Positions 11,876 to 25,216 are shown, counted from the stretch's first letter. The stretch is DNA of 64,000 nt from Przewalskia tangutica (GCA_029844215.1 CM056718.1:87346764-87410763), one strand, 5' to 3'. The notes: a model not told the origin generated them from the letters alone. Made by a program: numbers and translations.

Positions 11876-14462
11876 AAGCGCAAGAAGAAAAAGTGTGGGT
11901 AAACTTGTGGGTAACGCTGGTGGGCGATTTTGACGGAAAGAGGTGGAAGAAAAGGGGCTTTTGTAGGCTATTCCTTAAGGTAAAAGTTTCCCCTTACTCT
12001 TGGTTATGAGCCTAAGGTTGTTTTATTTTAGTAGTATAGATGTGAGCCTGAGGCTGTTTTATTTTAGTAGTTTAGAGTTGAGCCTAAGGTTGTTATATTG
12101 TAGTAGTATAGAGTTGAGCCTGAGGCTGTTTTATACTGTATAGATTTGGATCTTGTTGTAATTGTTGAAGATGTCTAGGGCTAGATATCATGTTGGACCT
12201 AAGAACTTGGATTGGAAAAAGTTGAAAGGAGTTTAGGGTTGGTTTATTGTTGGCCAAGAATGGCATGGGTTATTGGTTTATTTTGCATTATTGTGGGTGT
12301 TTGGTTATTGAATTCGACCTTAACAAAGGTGGCAAGTTAGTAGAAACAGAAGAAGTGCCGTCCAAAATGTCGTAGAATTTAGGGACTTTGCACTTAGTTA
12401 CTCTACGTTCGAAGCTAGATTTTGATAGACGTTTTATGACCCTTATAGGGTTGAAGTACTACGGTAGCATATTCCTCTTAAGGGAGATAGTACTGTGGAG
12501 CATTTTGCTTATTGTCGACAATCGTCGCGAGGTATGTGATTCTTCCTATCCTCTTCAGCATGACTATTTGTAAAATATATAGCGGTGACGACGCGTGTGA
12601 TAAAGGAATTTGATTTCCTTTCAGGCCTTGACTTGATATGAAGTGTTAAGGGCTTTATTGTGTGGAAATAGTAGTAAAGTCCTATCTGTTAGTAACGGGT
12701 ACTCGGTGGTTAAAGAATGAGCCCTATTGGTCTCATAAATGTTTATAGTGGTAATTGGTTGGTTTAAAACATAAAATGTTATAACGGCTTTATGGGAAGT
12801 TTGTTATAACCACTTTATGTAGTTAAAGAATGGTTTGTCGATTTCAAAAGATAAGAGACGGACTTGTAATTGACCTAAATGGTGTTGAAAATTATAAAAC
12901 CTAATTCGTGAGAAACGAATACTGGTTTTTAAAGAATAACGTTACAAATTTCGGAAATGGGAATAAGGATCGAACAAGCCAACGCAATCGTCGATAAAGG
13001 AAAGAAGTAATGACATTAATCATATTAAAACCAGAGAAACCTCCATCCGCATAGAAGCTAAGATAAGACAAAATGGCATTACATTTCCTAGATCATGGTC
13101 ATTTAATGAGAATTATTGAAATCAAGTTCGATTTTCCTAAAAGTTTCAAAGTAAGGAACTCGTTTTCTAATAGAAAAGAGACTTAAGAATTTGAAGTATT
13201 TTGGTTTAAAAGAAAGGCATGATTTTGTCTTGACTTGTTTTATTAATCATAAAGTGTTGTAATAGCTTATTGGGAAGTTAGTTATAACGACTTTATGGAA
13301 AATAAAGAAATGGACTCATTATTGGATTTTAGAATGGTAACTTGATTTTGGAAAAAGGAAGTAACTCGTTTTCAAATGTTGAACTCCTTGTGATGGAAAA
13401 ACATAAGTGACTTGTTTATAAAAGGTAGAGTACCTTGATCCTAAAGGGTTAAGTACTTGGGTTTTAAATGGTATACTTGATGTTGTGTTAAGAAGTATTT
13501 ATAGTACTGAGTTGTGTGTACTAGCCTATGCTTGTTGTGGTAGCCTTTGTTGCAAGTGTTTGGTTGTGTGCTCACCGAGTCTCTCGATGGAGGTCGCTTA
13601 TCTGGTTGATTGATGGACATACCGACGCTGGGTAGCCCACGTATGCTTCCATCAGATCCATCCTCTCGACATGCCGACACGTTGGGTAGCCCACGTATGC
13701 TTCCATTGTGAGTGTTATCCGTTAGTTGTTTGGACATACCGACACGTTGGGTAGCCCACGTATGCTTCCAAATGAGTATCATCTTGTTATGTCCTTTGGG
13801 CATACTGACACGTTGGATGGTCCACGGGTATGGGCCCACTAGGATGGTTCCATGCCCATGCTTATACCGAGGTGAGATGCCGGCACGCGCCATCGCGGGT
13901 TAAACTCCCGTTGTATTTGAGTGATGATCTCACCGCACGTAGTCCTGACTTGACATGATCGCTATATGTCAGATCGTAGTTTGGTTATCATACATGTCTC
14001 CCGCTTTATATAGACTATTATGATTTCGATTCATGATTTTACGCTTCACATACTTGGTACCGTTGTCTTGACATCCTTCGGCCGCGCTCATGCCGCAGTT
14101 GAGGTACATAGCTTGTTGATCCACTCTCTTAGGATCGCTGTTCGGTTCTGAAAGCTCCATATCTCCTAAGCTTGTCCGTGGCACGCTTCTCAAGTAGTAG
14201 ACTTTTGTATATTTAGGCATGGCGGGCCCCGTCCCGTCATTATGGTTTCAAAATTCTAGAGGTCTCAGAGTAATCGCATGGGCAGGTTTGTAAGGGATGA
14301 ATCGCTCAAGTTTTAATTTATGTACAAAAAGGTAACCGCTGGGTTAGCTTTCTTTCTTATTTCACTGCTTTATATGTTTAAGTTTTTATTTCATTGGTTT
14401 TCTCGATGTTGTATCACTAGGGTGCCCGGTAGGCACGATCCACGCCCGGTTCGGTCGTGACA
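11876..14462 (+). mobile_element. G-family LTR, remaining part after H
   Basis: It resumes at AAGAAGAAAAAGTGTGGG, as in the uninterrupted LTRs at 16873, 37920 and 42924, and ends GGTCGTGACA at 14462. Together with 2222-2862 the LTR is about 3.2 kb. A four-unit minisatellite is at 13612-13835. Confidence 0.85.
13612..13835 (+). repeat. About 62-base minisatellite in the G LTR, 4 units
   Basis: Each unit holds a GACACGTTGGGTAGCCCACG core, then GTATGCTTCCA and a variable spacer. The last unit has diverged (GTTGGATGGTCCACGGG). The array recurs at 18607-18840, 34660-34900, 39655-39880 and 44665-44905. Confidence 0.8.
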
Positions 14463-14466
14463 AAAG

Positions 14467-14478
14467 TGGTATCGAGCG
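14467..14478 (+). other. G primer binding site (altered)
   Basis: TGGTATCGAGCG stands 4 bases after the LTR end. The intact form TGGTATCAGAGC is in the sister copy at 35527. Confidence 0.7.
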
Positions 14479-14660
14479 ATTAATCCTGAGAGTGTCTACG
14501 CATCAGATCCAAGAGAGTCTTGATTATCGTGTGTTGTGCACCACATCTATAATCGTGAGGCTATAGGATATCTAGGATTGGTTTCGCCTTCTCACTCGAG
14601 ATCGTGCCTTAGGCGGTGTTATAAGTTGGACTCCTCCGACGTGTTCTTTGTATACCAATG

Positions 14661-15808
14661 ATGCCTCCACGCAAGGCAACCAGAGCCCGTGGCGGCAAGG
14701 CGCAGAGGAGTCGTGACTAGAGCAGCCGTCTCTCCCGAGACTACGGCACTGAGCCTCGACCCCGCACAGAGGCGAGGAGATGGGTTACGCGAGATGGCCC
14801 GATTATTGGCCGTGATCGTGGCGAGCACGGCGATAGACCGACGCAGCAGCCTCAGCCCAAAGAGCACCCATAGTTCACCCGAGGTCGATAGTTTGAGGCT
14901 ACGGATTTTACGAGTCAGAGCCCACCCGAAGTTCTACTGTCAAGGCCGAGGATGATCCGCAGGAGTTCATCCGAAGCGATTCTGATCGCGAGAGTGATCA
15001 AGGCTTCGAGACCGAGTCGGTGGTTTTGTTCACATCGGCCGCGCGTGATACCGCAGCCGATCGGTTTGATTCGCGAGCTGTCCCGGGGAACATGCACCTC
15101 CACCTGGTCAGTGAGTTCTCGAGGCTTTCTGGCCATTTATTGCCTCCACGGATGAGGGCACGACCGACAAATTTTTGATGCTAAGACAAAGGGGGTGCAC
15201 AGTTCGGGAGTACAATGTAGAGTTTGACTCATTGGCCCGGTATGTCCCCGCTGTGGTGGCCAATATGGAGGATAGAGTGCACCGTTATGTCACCGGACTC
15301 GATGAGTATTTAGCGGAGGGATGCACAGCTGTAGCTCTTCAGCCGGGCATGGACATTGCCCGCATCCAGGCCTATGCGCAGCAGGCTGAGGAACGTAGAG
15401 GTCGACGGAATAACCAAGATCGCCAGGCGAAGAGGCCAGATGAGAGTCCTCCGTGACCTTCGAGGCGACTTTCAAGAAGAAGCTAGTTATTTACCTCACC
15501 AAGATAAAGTGCTCCATCACGATCTTCGGACGTTCAGAAATTCGAGAGCAGTCGTGGCTTCCGTGTTTCGTGTTTTGGGGAGCGAGGACGTTAGTCAGAT
15601 GGGACCACCCCTACCTCGTTGTGGCCGTTGTGGTAGGCTCCATGGTGGGGAGTGTCGTGCTGGAATGGGGGTTTGTTTTGCATGCGGCCAGCAGGGCCAT
15701 TTTGCGAGGAATTGTCCAACCAGAGATAGCGCGGATGTAGAGACTCAGCCTTCGGGATCAGTGGTTGATTCATCTCCTCCTTTTGTGCGCTGCGAGGAAG
15801 GAACATGA
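14661..15808 (+). pseudogene. G gag with zinc knuckle, frameshifted
   Basis: This encodes a Ty3/Gypsy capsid-nucleocapsid protein. It starts at ATGCCTCCACGCAAGGC (MPPRKAT) and would end at the TGA near 15806. 15175-15456 gives MLRQRG, then YNVEFDSLARYVP and GLDEYLAEGC. 15665-15710 gives a textbook CCHC knuckle, CFACGQQGHFARNC (C-x2-C-x4-H-x4-C), for RNA binding. The order capsid then knuckle matches intact chromovirus gag. At least three frame changes separate the pieces, and most fall at CAG, CTG or CCGG sites that differ from the copy at 35730-36866. Frame integrity cannot be judged from this consensus. Confidence 0.75.
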
Positions 15809-16229
15809 GTAGAACGGCATGAAGGGGCAGTGAAGTAATAGTTACAGGTATATTCTTAACCCACTAGAGACTAGTATGCATTGATGTTATAGTGATGTGT
15901 TAAGTGTTATGTTCGAATAACTTCGTGTTATAAATATGATTTAGAAGCCTGATTAGTGAAAAGGGTAAGTCTGAGGATGAGAAAATTTTGAACCTTAGAA
16001 ATTATGACAATTGAAACCTAGATGTAAGACCGTCTTGGGTAGAAGATTTTTTTTTTACAGTGATCCTTGTTGGAAGTATATAGTATGTGGGGAGTATTTT
16101 TTCGGGTGATAAGTCCATGAGTGGCATAACTGATTCTTTTGAGAGTGGAATAGTGAAGACTATACCGACACCTGCGTTTTGGAGACTTAGAAGGAACATT
16201 CGGGACGAATGTTTCTAAGGGGGGGAGAA

Positions 16230-19200
16230 TGTTATACCCCGTAAATTCTAGAAGTTAAGATAAGGACGTACCAAGGATTATAAGATTGAAAGTTGATAGA
16301 TAAGTTGACAAACATGTGTCGACGGATTTTGAGTTTACCTTGGAGTGTTGTACCCCGGTTGTTAAGAGTTTCGAGGTGTCTAAAAGCCTAATGTGTAGTC
16401 CGTTAAATCTAGATCCCAACGCAACAAACCGTTCGTCGATTGGACATCGGAGTCAAAAGTTATGGAAGTTTCAAGTTGGTGCGCAGCAGCAGCAGCAGCT
16501 TGTCAGGTACAGTACGCGCGCCGAACGCGTGGCCGCGCGCCGCTTGTTCCGAAGTCGCAGGGTTGCAGCGCCGCGCCGGAATGCAGGTCTGGCGCCATAC
16601 GCGGAAGAATTATTTTTGAAGTGGAAGCGCATGGCAAGCGGGCCGAGGCGGATTTTGCGCAGCAGTGACGAAAAAGCGGGTATTTCGTTTATAACCTATG
16701 GGAGGGTGACAAGTGTCCCTCCCATCCTTTTATCAAGTGGTCCTATATTAGGCCAAGTCTGAAGACTTGGCCATTCCATTTCATTTCATTTCATTTCCAA
16801 AACCTCCTAAGAAAACCTCTCCCTTCTCTCTAGTTTTGGAAGAAAACCTAGCTTTAGAGAGATTGTTGAGCGGCAAGAAGAAAAAGTGTGGGTAAACTTG
16901 TGGGTAACGCTGGGGCGATTTTGACGGAAAGAGGTGGAAGAAAAAGGGGCTTTGTGGGCTATTCCTTAAGGTAAAAGTTTCCTTTCTCTTGGTTATGAGC
17001 CAAGGTTGTTTTATTTTAGTAGTATAGATGTGAGCTGAGGTTGTTTTATTTTAGTAGTTTAGAGTTGAGCCTAAGGTCATTATATTGTAGTAGTATAGAG
17101 TTGAGCCCGAGGTCGCTTTTTATCCGTATAGATTTGGATCTTGTTGTAATTGTTGAAGATGTCTCGGGCTAGAGATCCTGTTGGACCTAAGAACTGGATT
17201 GGAAAGAGTTGAAAGGAGTTTAGGGTTGGTTTATTGTGGCCAAGAATGGCATGGATTATTGGTTTATTTTGCATTATTGGGGGAGTTTGGTTATTGAATT
17301 CGACCTTAACAAAGGTGGCAAGTTAGTAGAAACAAAGGAAGTGTCGTCCAAATTGTCGTAGAATTTAGGGACTTTGCACTTAGTTACTCTACGTTCGAAG
17401 CTAGATTTTGATAGACGTTTATGACTTTATAGGTTGAAGTACTACGGTAGCATATTCCTCTTGGGAGATAGTATCGTGGAGCATTTTGCTTATTGTCGAC
17501 AATCGTCGCGAGGTATGTGATTCTTCCTATCCTCTTCACATTTGACTATTTGTAAAATATATAGTGCGGTAGACGCACGTGTGATAAAGGAATTTGATTT
17601 CCCTTTTGTGCCTTGACTTGATATGAAGTGTTAAGGGCTTTATTGTGTGGAAATAGTAGTAAAGTCTTATCCGTTAGTAACGGGTACTCGGTGGTTAAAG
17701 AATGAGCCCTATTGGTCTCATAAATGTTTATAGTGGTAATTGGTTGGTTTAAAACATAAAATGTTATAACGGCTTTATGGGAAGTTTGTTATAACCACTT
17801 TATGTAGTTAAAAGAATGGTTTGTCGATTTCAAAAGATAAGAGACGGACTTGTAATTGACCTAAATGGTGTTGAAAATTATAAAACCTAATTCGTGAGAA
17901 ACGAATACTTGGTTTTTAAAAGAATAACGTTACAAATTTCGGAAATGGGAATAAGGATCGAACAAGCCAACGCGTACGATAAAGAAAAGAAGTAATGACA
18001 TTAATCATATTAAAACCAAGAGAAACCTCCATCCGCATAGAAGCTAAGATAAGACAAAATGGCATTACATTTCCTAGATCATGGTCATTTAATGAGAATT
18101 ATTGAAATCAAGTTCTGATTTTCCTAAAAGTTTCAAAGTAAGGAACTCGTTTTCTAATAGAAAAGAGACTTAAGAATTTGAAGTATTTTGGTTTAAAAGA
18201 AAGGCATGATTTTGTCTTGACTTGTTTTATTAATCATAAAGTGTTGTAATAGCTTATTGGGAAGTTAGTTATAACGACTTTATGGAAAATAAAGAAATGG
18301 ACTCATTATTGGATTTTAGAATGGTAACTTGATTTTGGAAAAAAGGAAGTAACTCGTTTTCAAATGTTGAACTCCTTGTGATGGAAAAACATAAGTGACT
18401 TGTTTATAAAAGGTAGGAGTACCTTGATCCTAAAGGGGTTAAGTACTTGGGTTTTAAATGGTATACTTGATGTTGTGTTAAGAAATATTTATAGTACCTT
18501 GAGTTGTGTGTACTAGCCTATGCTTGTTGTGGTAGCCTTTGTTGTGCAAGTGTTTGGTTGTGTGCTACCGAGTCTCTCGATGGAGGGCCGGCTATCTGGT
18601 TGATTGATGGACATACTGACGAGGTTGGGTAGCCCACGGGTATGCTTCCACTGTATCGATCCTCTTGGACATGCTGACACGTTGGGTAGCCCACGGGTAT
18701 GCTTCCATTAGGAGTGTTATCCGTTAGTTGTTTGGACATACCGACGTTGGGTAGCCCACGTATGCTTCCACGATGAGTATCATCTTGTTATTTCCTTTGG
18801 GCATACCGACACGTTGGATGGTCCACGTATGGGCCCACTAGGATGGTTCCATGGCCATGCTTATACCGAGTGAGATCGCCGGCACGCGTTGTCGCGTTAA
18901 ACTCGGGTTGTATTTGAGTGATGATCTCACGGGCATGAGTCCCTGACTTGACATGACTGCTTATATGTTGTGTACTGTAGTTTGGTTATCATACATGTCT
19001 CCTGCTTTATATAGACTATTATGATTTCGCCATGATTTTACGATTCACATACTTGGTACTGTTTGCATCGACCTCCTTGGCTGCGTTCATGCCGCAGTTG
19101 AGGTATATAGCTTGGCGATCCACTCTCTTAGGATCGCTGTTCGGTTCTCGAAAGCTCCATATCTCCTAAGCTTGTCATGTGGTACTCTCAAGTAGTAGAC

Positions 19201-19361
19201 TTTTGTATATTCAGGGCATGGCGGGCCCCGTCCCGTCATTATGGATTCAAAATTTTTAGGTCTCAGTAATCGCAAGTGTTGTGGGTGATGTAATCGGTTT
19301 TCTCGATGTTGTATCACTAGGTGCCCGTTAAGGCACCACACGGCCCGGTTCGGTCGTGACA
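16230..19361 (+). mobile_element. G-family LTR (complete)
   Basis: It runs from TGTTATACCCCGTAAATTCT to CGGTCGTGACA. It includes the dyad GTGCG-GTAGA-CGCAC at 17564-17578 just after TATATA, and a minisatellite at 18607-18840. About 100 bases present in sister LTRs near 35340-35440 are missing around 19280. On its right it abuts, without spacer, a minus-strand K LTR that lacks its own end. Confidence 0.85.
18607..18840 (+). repeat. G LTR minisatellite, 4 units
   Basis: It has the same units as at 13612-13835, with the core GACACGTTGGGTAGCCCACG. Confidence 0.8.
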
Positions 19362-22300
19362 CGAGGCCCCGCCATACCCGAATGTAAGCACCTACTACGA
19401 CAGGGACTATACCACCGATAAGCCTCCGAGAAACGGAGCTTCCCAAACGCCGAATCGTGACCCGAGCTAGGATCAACGATCGTGTACTCAACTCGCGCAG
19501 ATGAACGCAGCCTCGGGCGAGGTCGATAACAGTACCAAGTATGTGAAATCAAAATATCAGAATGAAATCATAGTAGTCTATATAAAGCAGAGACATGTAT
19601 GATAACCAAACTACGCCACAATAAATAAGCAAATATGTCAAGTCGTGACTCACGCCCTCAAAGTCATCACTCAAATATAACAATGGGTCTCACGCCACAA
19701 CATCAATCATGCCCGTGGAATACCTTCCTCACTGCCGGCAGTCTATGATATAACAGCACCAAGGAATACATGAACACCGTGTCCCACTGTGTCATCATAA
19801 AACTGCGGGGTAAGTACAAAGGCATAGCCGACTACTAAAACCCACAAGACAAACAAGGTCATAAATCAGATCATGAGATCTGTCTGCAGACCACATGATC
19901 AAAGCTGGCCACTCGCCCGCAGTATCTAATGTGCGCGTCTAGCCCTGAAACTTCCCGCAGCTCCGCATAGGCCACTCCAATGGCCCGCATGAGGTATTCC
20001 CCGCATCGAGGGTAGCTACTCCCCGGCATCCGCCTGGACTCGCAGTCCGCATGGCCACATAGACCGCATGACCATAAAGGCCGCACACTAACCTGGAGCT
20101 CTCGTAGCTCCGCATAGGCCCCCGGGACCCGCATGAGGTATTCTCGAATCATAGGTCACACAGACCCGCCTGAGTCTACCCCGCATCGGAGGGCAGCTTA
20201 ACCTCCGGGATGATGTCAAGGTGAGTGGTACAATACCAACATAACGGCTGATAGTTAAACAACTTAAGCGCAATCGAGGGAAAACCCCTTTACACAAACA
20301 TCACAAGATAATAACACACGTAGCATCCTAGCATGTTTACTTATCAAATCAACAAGAAAGTATTACAAGGCTATCACAAACCAACACAATCAAGTTATTC
20401 ACACAAGGTACTTTCTACTATATGATTAATAAGATCGGGTTTTTATCCCCAAAGTACTTCATACATTAACTCTTTAAGAGATCTGTTCTTTCACAAATAG
20501 TCACACAATACTCGTAGTATATAAAAATAGAGTGACTATCTTTTGAAGTAAACCAAAACACTTCTCTTTGTAAAATCAAGTAACAACATTATTTTCCAAA
20601 CGTTCAAGTTTGCCTAATTTCAAATGTTCAAGTTTCTCATTTTTCGAAAGGTTTCGTAGTTCATAGTTTTAATCCTTTAAAACAATTTGAGAAACATATA
20701 CCTTATGTGTGAGTAGTTTATTCTTGTTCATAACAATCTTATTACAGCAGCCATGATCTAGGAATTGTAATATCATTTTGTCTCATCTTAGCTTCTATGC
20801 AGATGGAAGTCTCTACTGGTTTTAATAATACTTTATTAGTCAAAACATTTCCCTTTATTAGCGCTGATATGGTTTTTTCGATACTTATTCTGATTTCCGA
20901 AATTAGTAAAACATTATTCCTTTTTTAAAAAAAAACCAAGTACTCATTACTCACGAATGAGGTTTCACACTTTTTAACAAAACTCATATTAATTAACCAA
21001 GTCAAGTCTCTTCTCTTTTTAAGATTAAGTCTCTTAATCTTCTTAAAGTCAATAAACCATTCTTTTTATCTTTCTTAAGCCGTTATACCTAACTTCCCAT
21101 AAAGCTAGTATAACTCTTAAGCTTTTAAAACCAAGTATTACTCTTACATAAAAATGGTTCAAGATTCTTTGAAATACTTCAAGATTATTCAGCTTAAGTC
21201 AAAAGACATTGCCGTAATTATTATTCGTGCTTAAGTCAAAAGACATTGCCGTAATTATTATTCATTAACACACGCACGCTCACCGTACTATATATACTTT
21301 AAAATATCATGCTCAAGAGTATAGGAAGAATCACATACCTCGCGACGATTATCGACTATTAGCAAAATGCTCCACGGCTATAACCCGACTAGCCTTGTCC
21401 ACCCTCCGAGTAGAATACGCTACTCACAGTACTTCAACCTATAACGGTTATATAAGTCTATCAACTTCTACCTTAATATTCTACTGAAGCGATTTCAGTT
21501 CAAGTCTTTCTGTAATATCCTTCTATTACAGTTCAATTCTCTTCTATGAATCTTATATTCATTTCTATACAACTACAGTATGTAATTTCCAATTACAATA
21601 GAAGGTCAAGAGTATTTACCTCGATAAGCCCAAAATTATCCAAGTTATAATGTCGATCCTGAGCAACGTTTAGCTCCTACTCCGGGTGCTCCAACCCGCT
21701 CCAAACAACCCTTAGAAGTTCCATGCAACTTCTACTCAACACTTCAACCGACTATGAAGATTTTCCTTAGGGTTTCGGTTTGAGACAAAAAGGACATAAG
21801 GTAGTATTTCCGGGCTCTACGTATAGAGGTAACTTTTGGAATACTACTAGGTATAAGGCTAAGGTATTTGGGTATAGTAACAATACTTGGAGAGTATTTC
21901 TACCAAGAGGGGGTATTTTACGAGAACAACTAGGCTAGGGGGTACCCTCTACTAGCACCACTAGGAGTGGGATACTTTCTAGTGAGGGGGCTCTCGCCAA
22001 GGGCCTTCTCAGTGGGGTGTTTGGACGAAACACCACCAAGAGTGGAGGATTTTCAAGACTTGGAACAATTTTTGGATGAAGAAGTCTTCAAAGGGGAGGG
22101 GTATTTATAGGTCAAGCAATGGCCAACCAATGGCCAAGATCATGCCAAGTGGTAGGCAAGTGTAAGGTCAAGATTTGGACAAGTGTTTGTGGGTCCCACT
22201 TGCTCATCAACTACACAAAAATATCTACAAATATCCTACCAACTCCAAGGCAACAAAAACGTGTAAAAGATGGCCCCTTTGCCGTCCACTTTGAGGGTGA

Positions 22301-22528
22301 CACATGTCACCCTCCCGTTGGTCCAAAATATTTTATCTCTCGGAAAAATCCGCAAAAATAATAAATGACATAGCCGTATTTTTCCCTTCGCAAGTCTTGG
22401 AAAACGTTTCGTCGGAAAACACTTCTTTTCGGTACTTGTGAACAATAATTTTCGGCCAAGTCTACTTAAAGTTCAAACTTTTCTACGTACGTCCTCACGT
22501 ACATACTCTGGAAATACGGGGTATAACA
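19362..22528 (-). mobile_element. K-family 3' LTR (minus strand), 3' end missing
   Basis: Read on the minus strand it starts at 22528 with TGTTATACCCCGTATTTCC, has a TATA box (TATTTATA on the plus strand, 22102-22109) and ends at 19362 in GGCGGGGCCTCG. About 250 terminal bases, seen in the copy at 1004-1254, are absent. A G LTR end replaces them. The polypurine tract AAGGAGGGGAGAA (minus strand) lies at 22529-22541. Confidence 0.8.
19870..20200 (-). repeat. Minisatellite in the K 3' LTR
   Basis: Imperfect repeats built on CCGCATGAGGTATTC and CCGCATAGGCC occur on the plus strand. The homologous array is at 46040-46330 in the other K LTR. Confidence 0.6.
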
Positions 22529-22825
22529 TTCTCCCCTCCTTAGAAACATTCGTCCCGAATGTTCCTTCTAAGTCTCAAAACAAACGTGCGCCAGTATAGT
22601 CTTCACTACTATACTTACGAGAACAATCCTGCCATACCGCCACGTAAAACACTGCGCAAAATACTTACATCCAAGTCCACGAGGAAACACCTCTAGCAAC
22701 ACAAAAGCCCTTACCCGAGGTCTAATATATACTTCCTTCGCACCTTCTCCTTACAAAAGAAATTATCACATCTATGCTCGCAATACATGCTCGCTTTTTC
22801 CCTTACGCGTCGTACCCTTATCGTA
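22529..22825 (-). mobile_element. K interior, 3'-terminal piece
   Basis: The reverse complement matches the H interior near 8440-8600 (CGTGGACTTGGATGTAAGTA block and polypurine tract). It is the stretch just upstream of the K 3' LTR. E is inserted at its inner edge. Confidence 0.65.
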
Positions 22826-22830
22826 CTCTC
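22826..22830. repeat. Target-site duplication CTCTC, left copy of E
   Basis: CTCTC directly precedes the E 5' LTR and is repeated at 32508-32512 directly after the 3' LTR. A 5-base duplication is expected for Ty3/Gypsy integrase. Confidence 0.9.
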
Positions 22831-23235
22831 TGTTATACCCCGTATTTCCAGAGTATGTACGTAAAGGAATACGTACAAAAAGTTTGGTCTTAAAGTTAGG
22901 CCTTGGACGATTTTTTAGGCACAACTCTCAAAGCGAACAGTTTTCCGACGAAACGTTTCCACAGCTTTCGTAGGATAAATTCCGGCTATGTCATTTCTAA
23001 TTTTTGCGGATTTTTCCGAGAGACGTAACACTTTGGACCAACGAGAGGGCGACACTTGCCACCCTCTCATTGGTGGACTTGTCACGGCAATAGGGCCGAA
23101 TGGATGACCATCCTTGTCATAAAGTTGGTTAGATATTTTGTGTGCAAGTTGGCTAGGTACACTTGCCCTAATCTTGACCTTACACTTGCCTAGCACTTGG
23201 CTAAATCTTGGCCATTGGTTGGCCATGTCTTGACC

Positions 23236-23243
23236 TATAAATA
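23236..23243 (+). promoter_or_regulatory. TATA box of the E 5' LTR
   Basis: TATAAATA follows GTCTTGACC and precedes CCCCTC, at the same relative place as in the H and K LTRs. It should drive genomic RNA of E. The 3' LTR counterpart is at 30486-30493. Confidence 0.65.
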
Positions 23244-23930
23244 CCCCTCTTGAGATGAAGAGTTCTTCATCCACAAAAGCTTTCCAAGTCTAAAAATCCT
23301 TCCCTCTCCCTTTGTAAGCAATTCGTCCAACACACCCGCCCTTGTTAAGCTTGGCCGAGGCTACCCCACCCCTAGCCTAGCCAAACCTACCCCCTCCCTT
23401 GGTAGAAAAGTTGCCTTCTTGTATTGTTATAATGCCCAAAATACCCTAGCCCAAATACCTTAGTACTTAGTAGAAGTTGTGAAGAACTTCTAAGGTTTCT
23501 CGAGCATACAACTTAGAGCAAAACCTTGCTCAGCGACTTTTCTAGGATATTATTGGGCTTACCAAGGTAACTAATCCTAACCTCTTTTGAATTAGAGAAT
23601 ACTTACTGTTGTAGAATAAGAATAGTATAAATACTTAGAAGAATATCACGTAATAGAATTGAATCGCTATCACAAAGAGAAGAGTTTAAAGAAGAATAAT
23701 TGAATCAGACGCATATAGATTTGTTTTCACATGAGACTCATATAGCTCACCGTAGGGTCAGTGCCCAACTTTCCATAGAATTGTGAACCCTCTGCTTAGA
23801 ATGACCTCGAGTAGTCTTTGATAGATATCTGACTATTATAGTGACTCTCTGCGACATATTCAACTTGGCGGTGGTTTTCATGAGAAGGTATGTGATTCTT
23901 CCTAAAGCATGATATTTTACAATATATATA

Positions 23931-23945
23931 GTACGGTAGACGTAC
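23931..23945. promoter_or_regulatory. 15-nt dyad GTACG-GTAGA-CGTAC
   Basis: This is a perfect 5-bp inverted repeat with a 5-nt centre, directly after TATATATA. It recurs in the E 3' LTR (31201), K (47647), L (51732) and, with changed but still paired arms, in G LTRs (17564, 33617, 38624). Its role is unknown. Confidence 0.55.
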
Positions 23946-25216
23946 ATGTGTTAACTGAATAATAACTATGGCAATGTCTTTGACTTAAGCCTGAATAATA
24001 CTTACGGCAATGCCTCACGGCTTAAGCCTGAATAATAAAGAACTGAAAACATTTCAAAAGACTACTGAATCATATTAACAGAAGAGAACTAATTGGTTTT
24101 TAAAACAGAAGCTTAAGAGTTATACTAGCTTTATGGGAAGTAAGTATAACCACTTAAGATTGATAAAAGAAACAAGTTTGCCTATGTGTTTATAATGCAC
24201 TTATATTGTGAAAAGAATAATAAGATGGTTTGATAAGTAGACATGATATGATGCTATGTGTGTTAGTATCTTGTAACGCTTGTATAGGTAGTATCCTTGT
24301 TGTGCTTATGTTACTTAAAAGATAAGTTGTTATGTTAGTATACTATCACTCACCTCGAGATGATACCGGGGTTAAGCCGCCTCCGATGCGGGTAGACTCA
24401 GCGATGCAGGACCATGATTCGAGAATACCTCATGCGGGTCCAGGGGCCTATGCGAGCTACGAGTTCCGTGTTAGTATGCGGGTTATGCCTCATGCGGTCT
24501 ATGTGGCCATGCGACAGCGAGTCCAGGCGATGCCGAGGAGTAGCTACCCTCGATGCGGGTTATACCTCACGCGCCCACGTGAGTGGCCTATGCGACTCGA
24601 GTTCAAGATTAGGCTTGCGAGAATGATGATATGGGCGAGTGGCCCTGCTTTCGATCATTCGCAGCCTAGACAAGACCTATTACGATTACCTATTGTTGCT
24701 CTTGTTTGTGATGCACTACGTGCGTTTCTGGTTGTTTCACACATATTTGTAAACCGGTTTTAAAAATGATATGTTTTCATTTAAGTACTTTTACAGCTGC
24801 ATACTTAGTACTTGTATCGACCTCCTTCGGGCCGCGTTCATGCCGCAGTAAGGGCAAGCAGTGCTAGATCCGCATCCTTAGGATCTCTACGTTGGTGTCG
24901 AGCTCCATCTCTTCCGAGGCTCTACTTTTGGTATGATCTCCTGTTGTAGATAGTTTTGTACAGTGGTATGGCGGGCCCTGTCCCGCCATAGTTGTATATT
25001 TCCTTAGAGGTCTCAGTAGTCATGTTGTACAAAGGTCGGATGTAATCGCTAAAACATGATTATATATATATGCCGAAAGGCGATGTTTTCTCACATAACT
25101 GTGGTCTTGTTTTATAAACTGTTTCATGTCTTGCTTTATGTTTCCGCTGATTACTGATGTATGACTACTTGGGTGCCTTGAGGCACGATCACGCCCCGAA
25201 TGGGTCGTGACAAAAG

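Larger units (their letters stand above)
14463..16229 (+). mobile_element. G interior, copy 2 (gag only, 1.77 kb)
   Basis: It is bounded by two G LTRs. It holds a primer site, a leader of about 190 bases, gag, and 420 bases of noncoding sequence ending in the polypurine tract AAGGGGGGGAGAA at 16217-16229. There is no protease, RT, RNase H or integrase and no room for them. The layout is that of terminal-repeat, gag-only (TR-GAG type) elements. Confidence 0.8.
22831..25212 (+). mobile_element. E 5' LTR
   Basis: It runs from TGTTATACCCCGTATTTCCA to GGGTCGTGACA. It contains a TATA box at 23236-23243, the dyad GTACG-GTAGA-CGTAC at 23931-23945 right after TATATATA, two direct repeats of a CTTAAGCCTGAATAATA segment near 23986 and 24021, and a GCGGG-rich repeat at 24366-24660. 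Confidence 0.92.

Noticed and set aside
13600..13900. CRISPR-like appearance of regularly spaced repeats in LTRs
   Set aside because: The repeats lie in plant LTRs, recur in every copy with the same spacers, and have no cas genes nearby. They are ordinary minisatellites.
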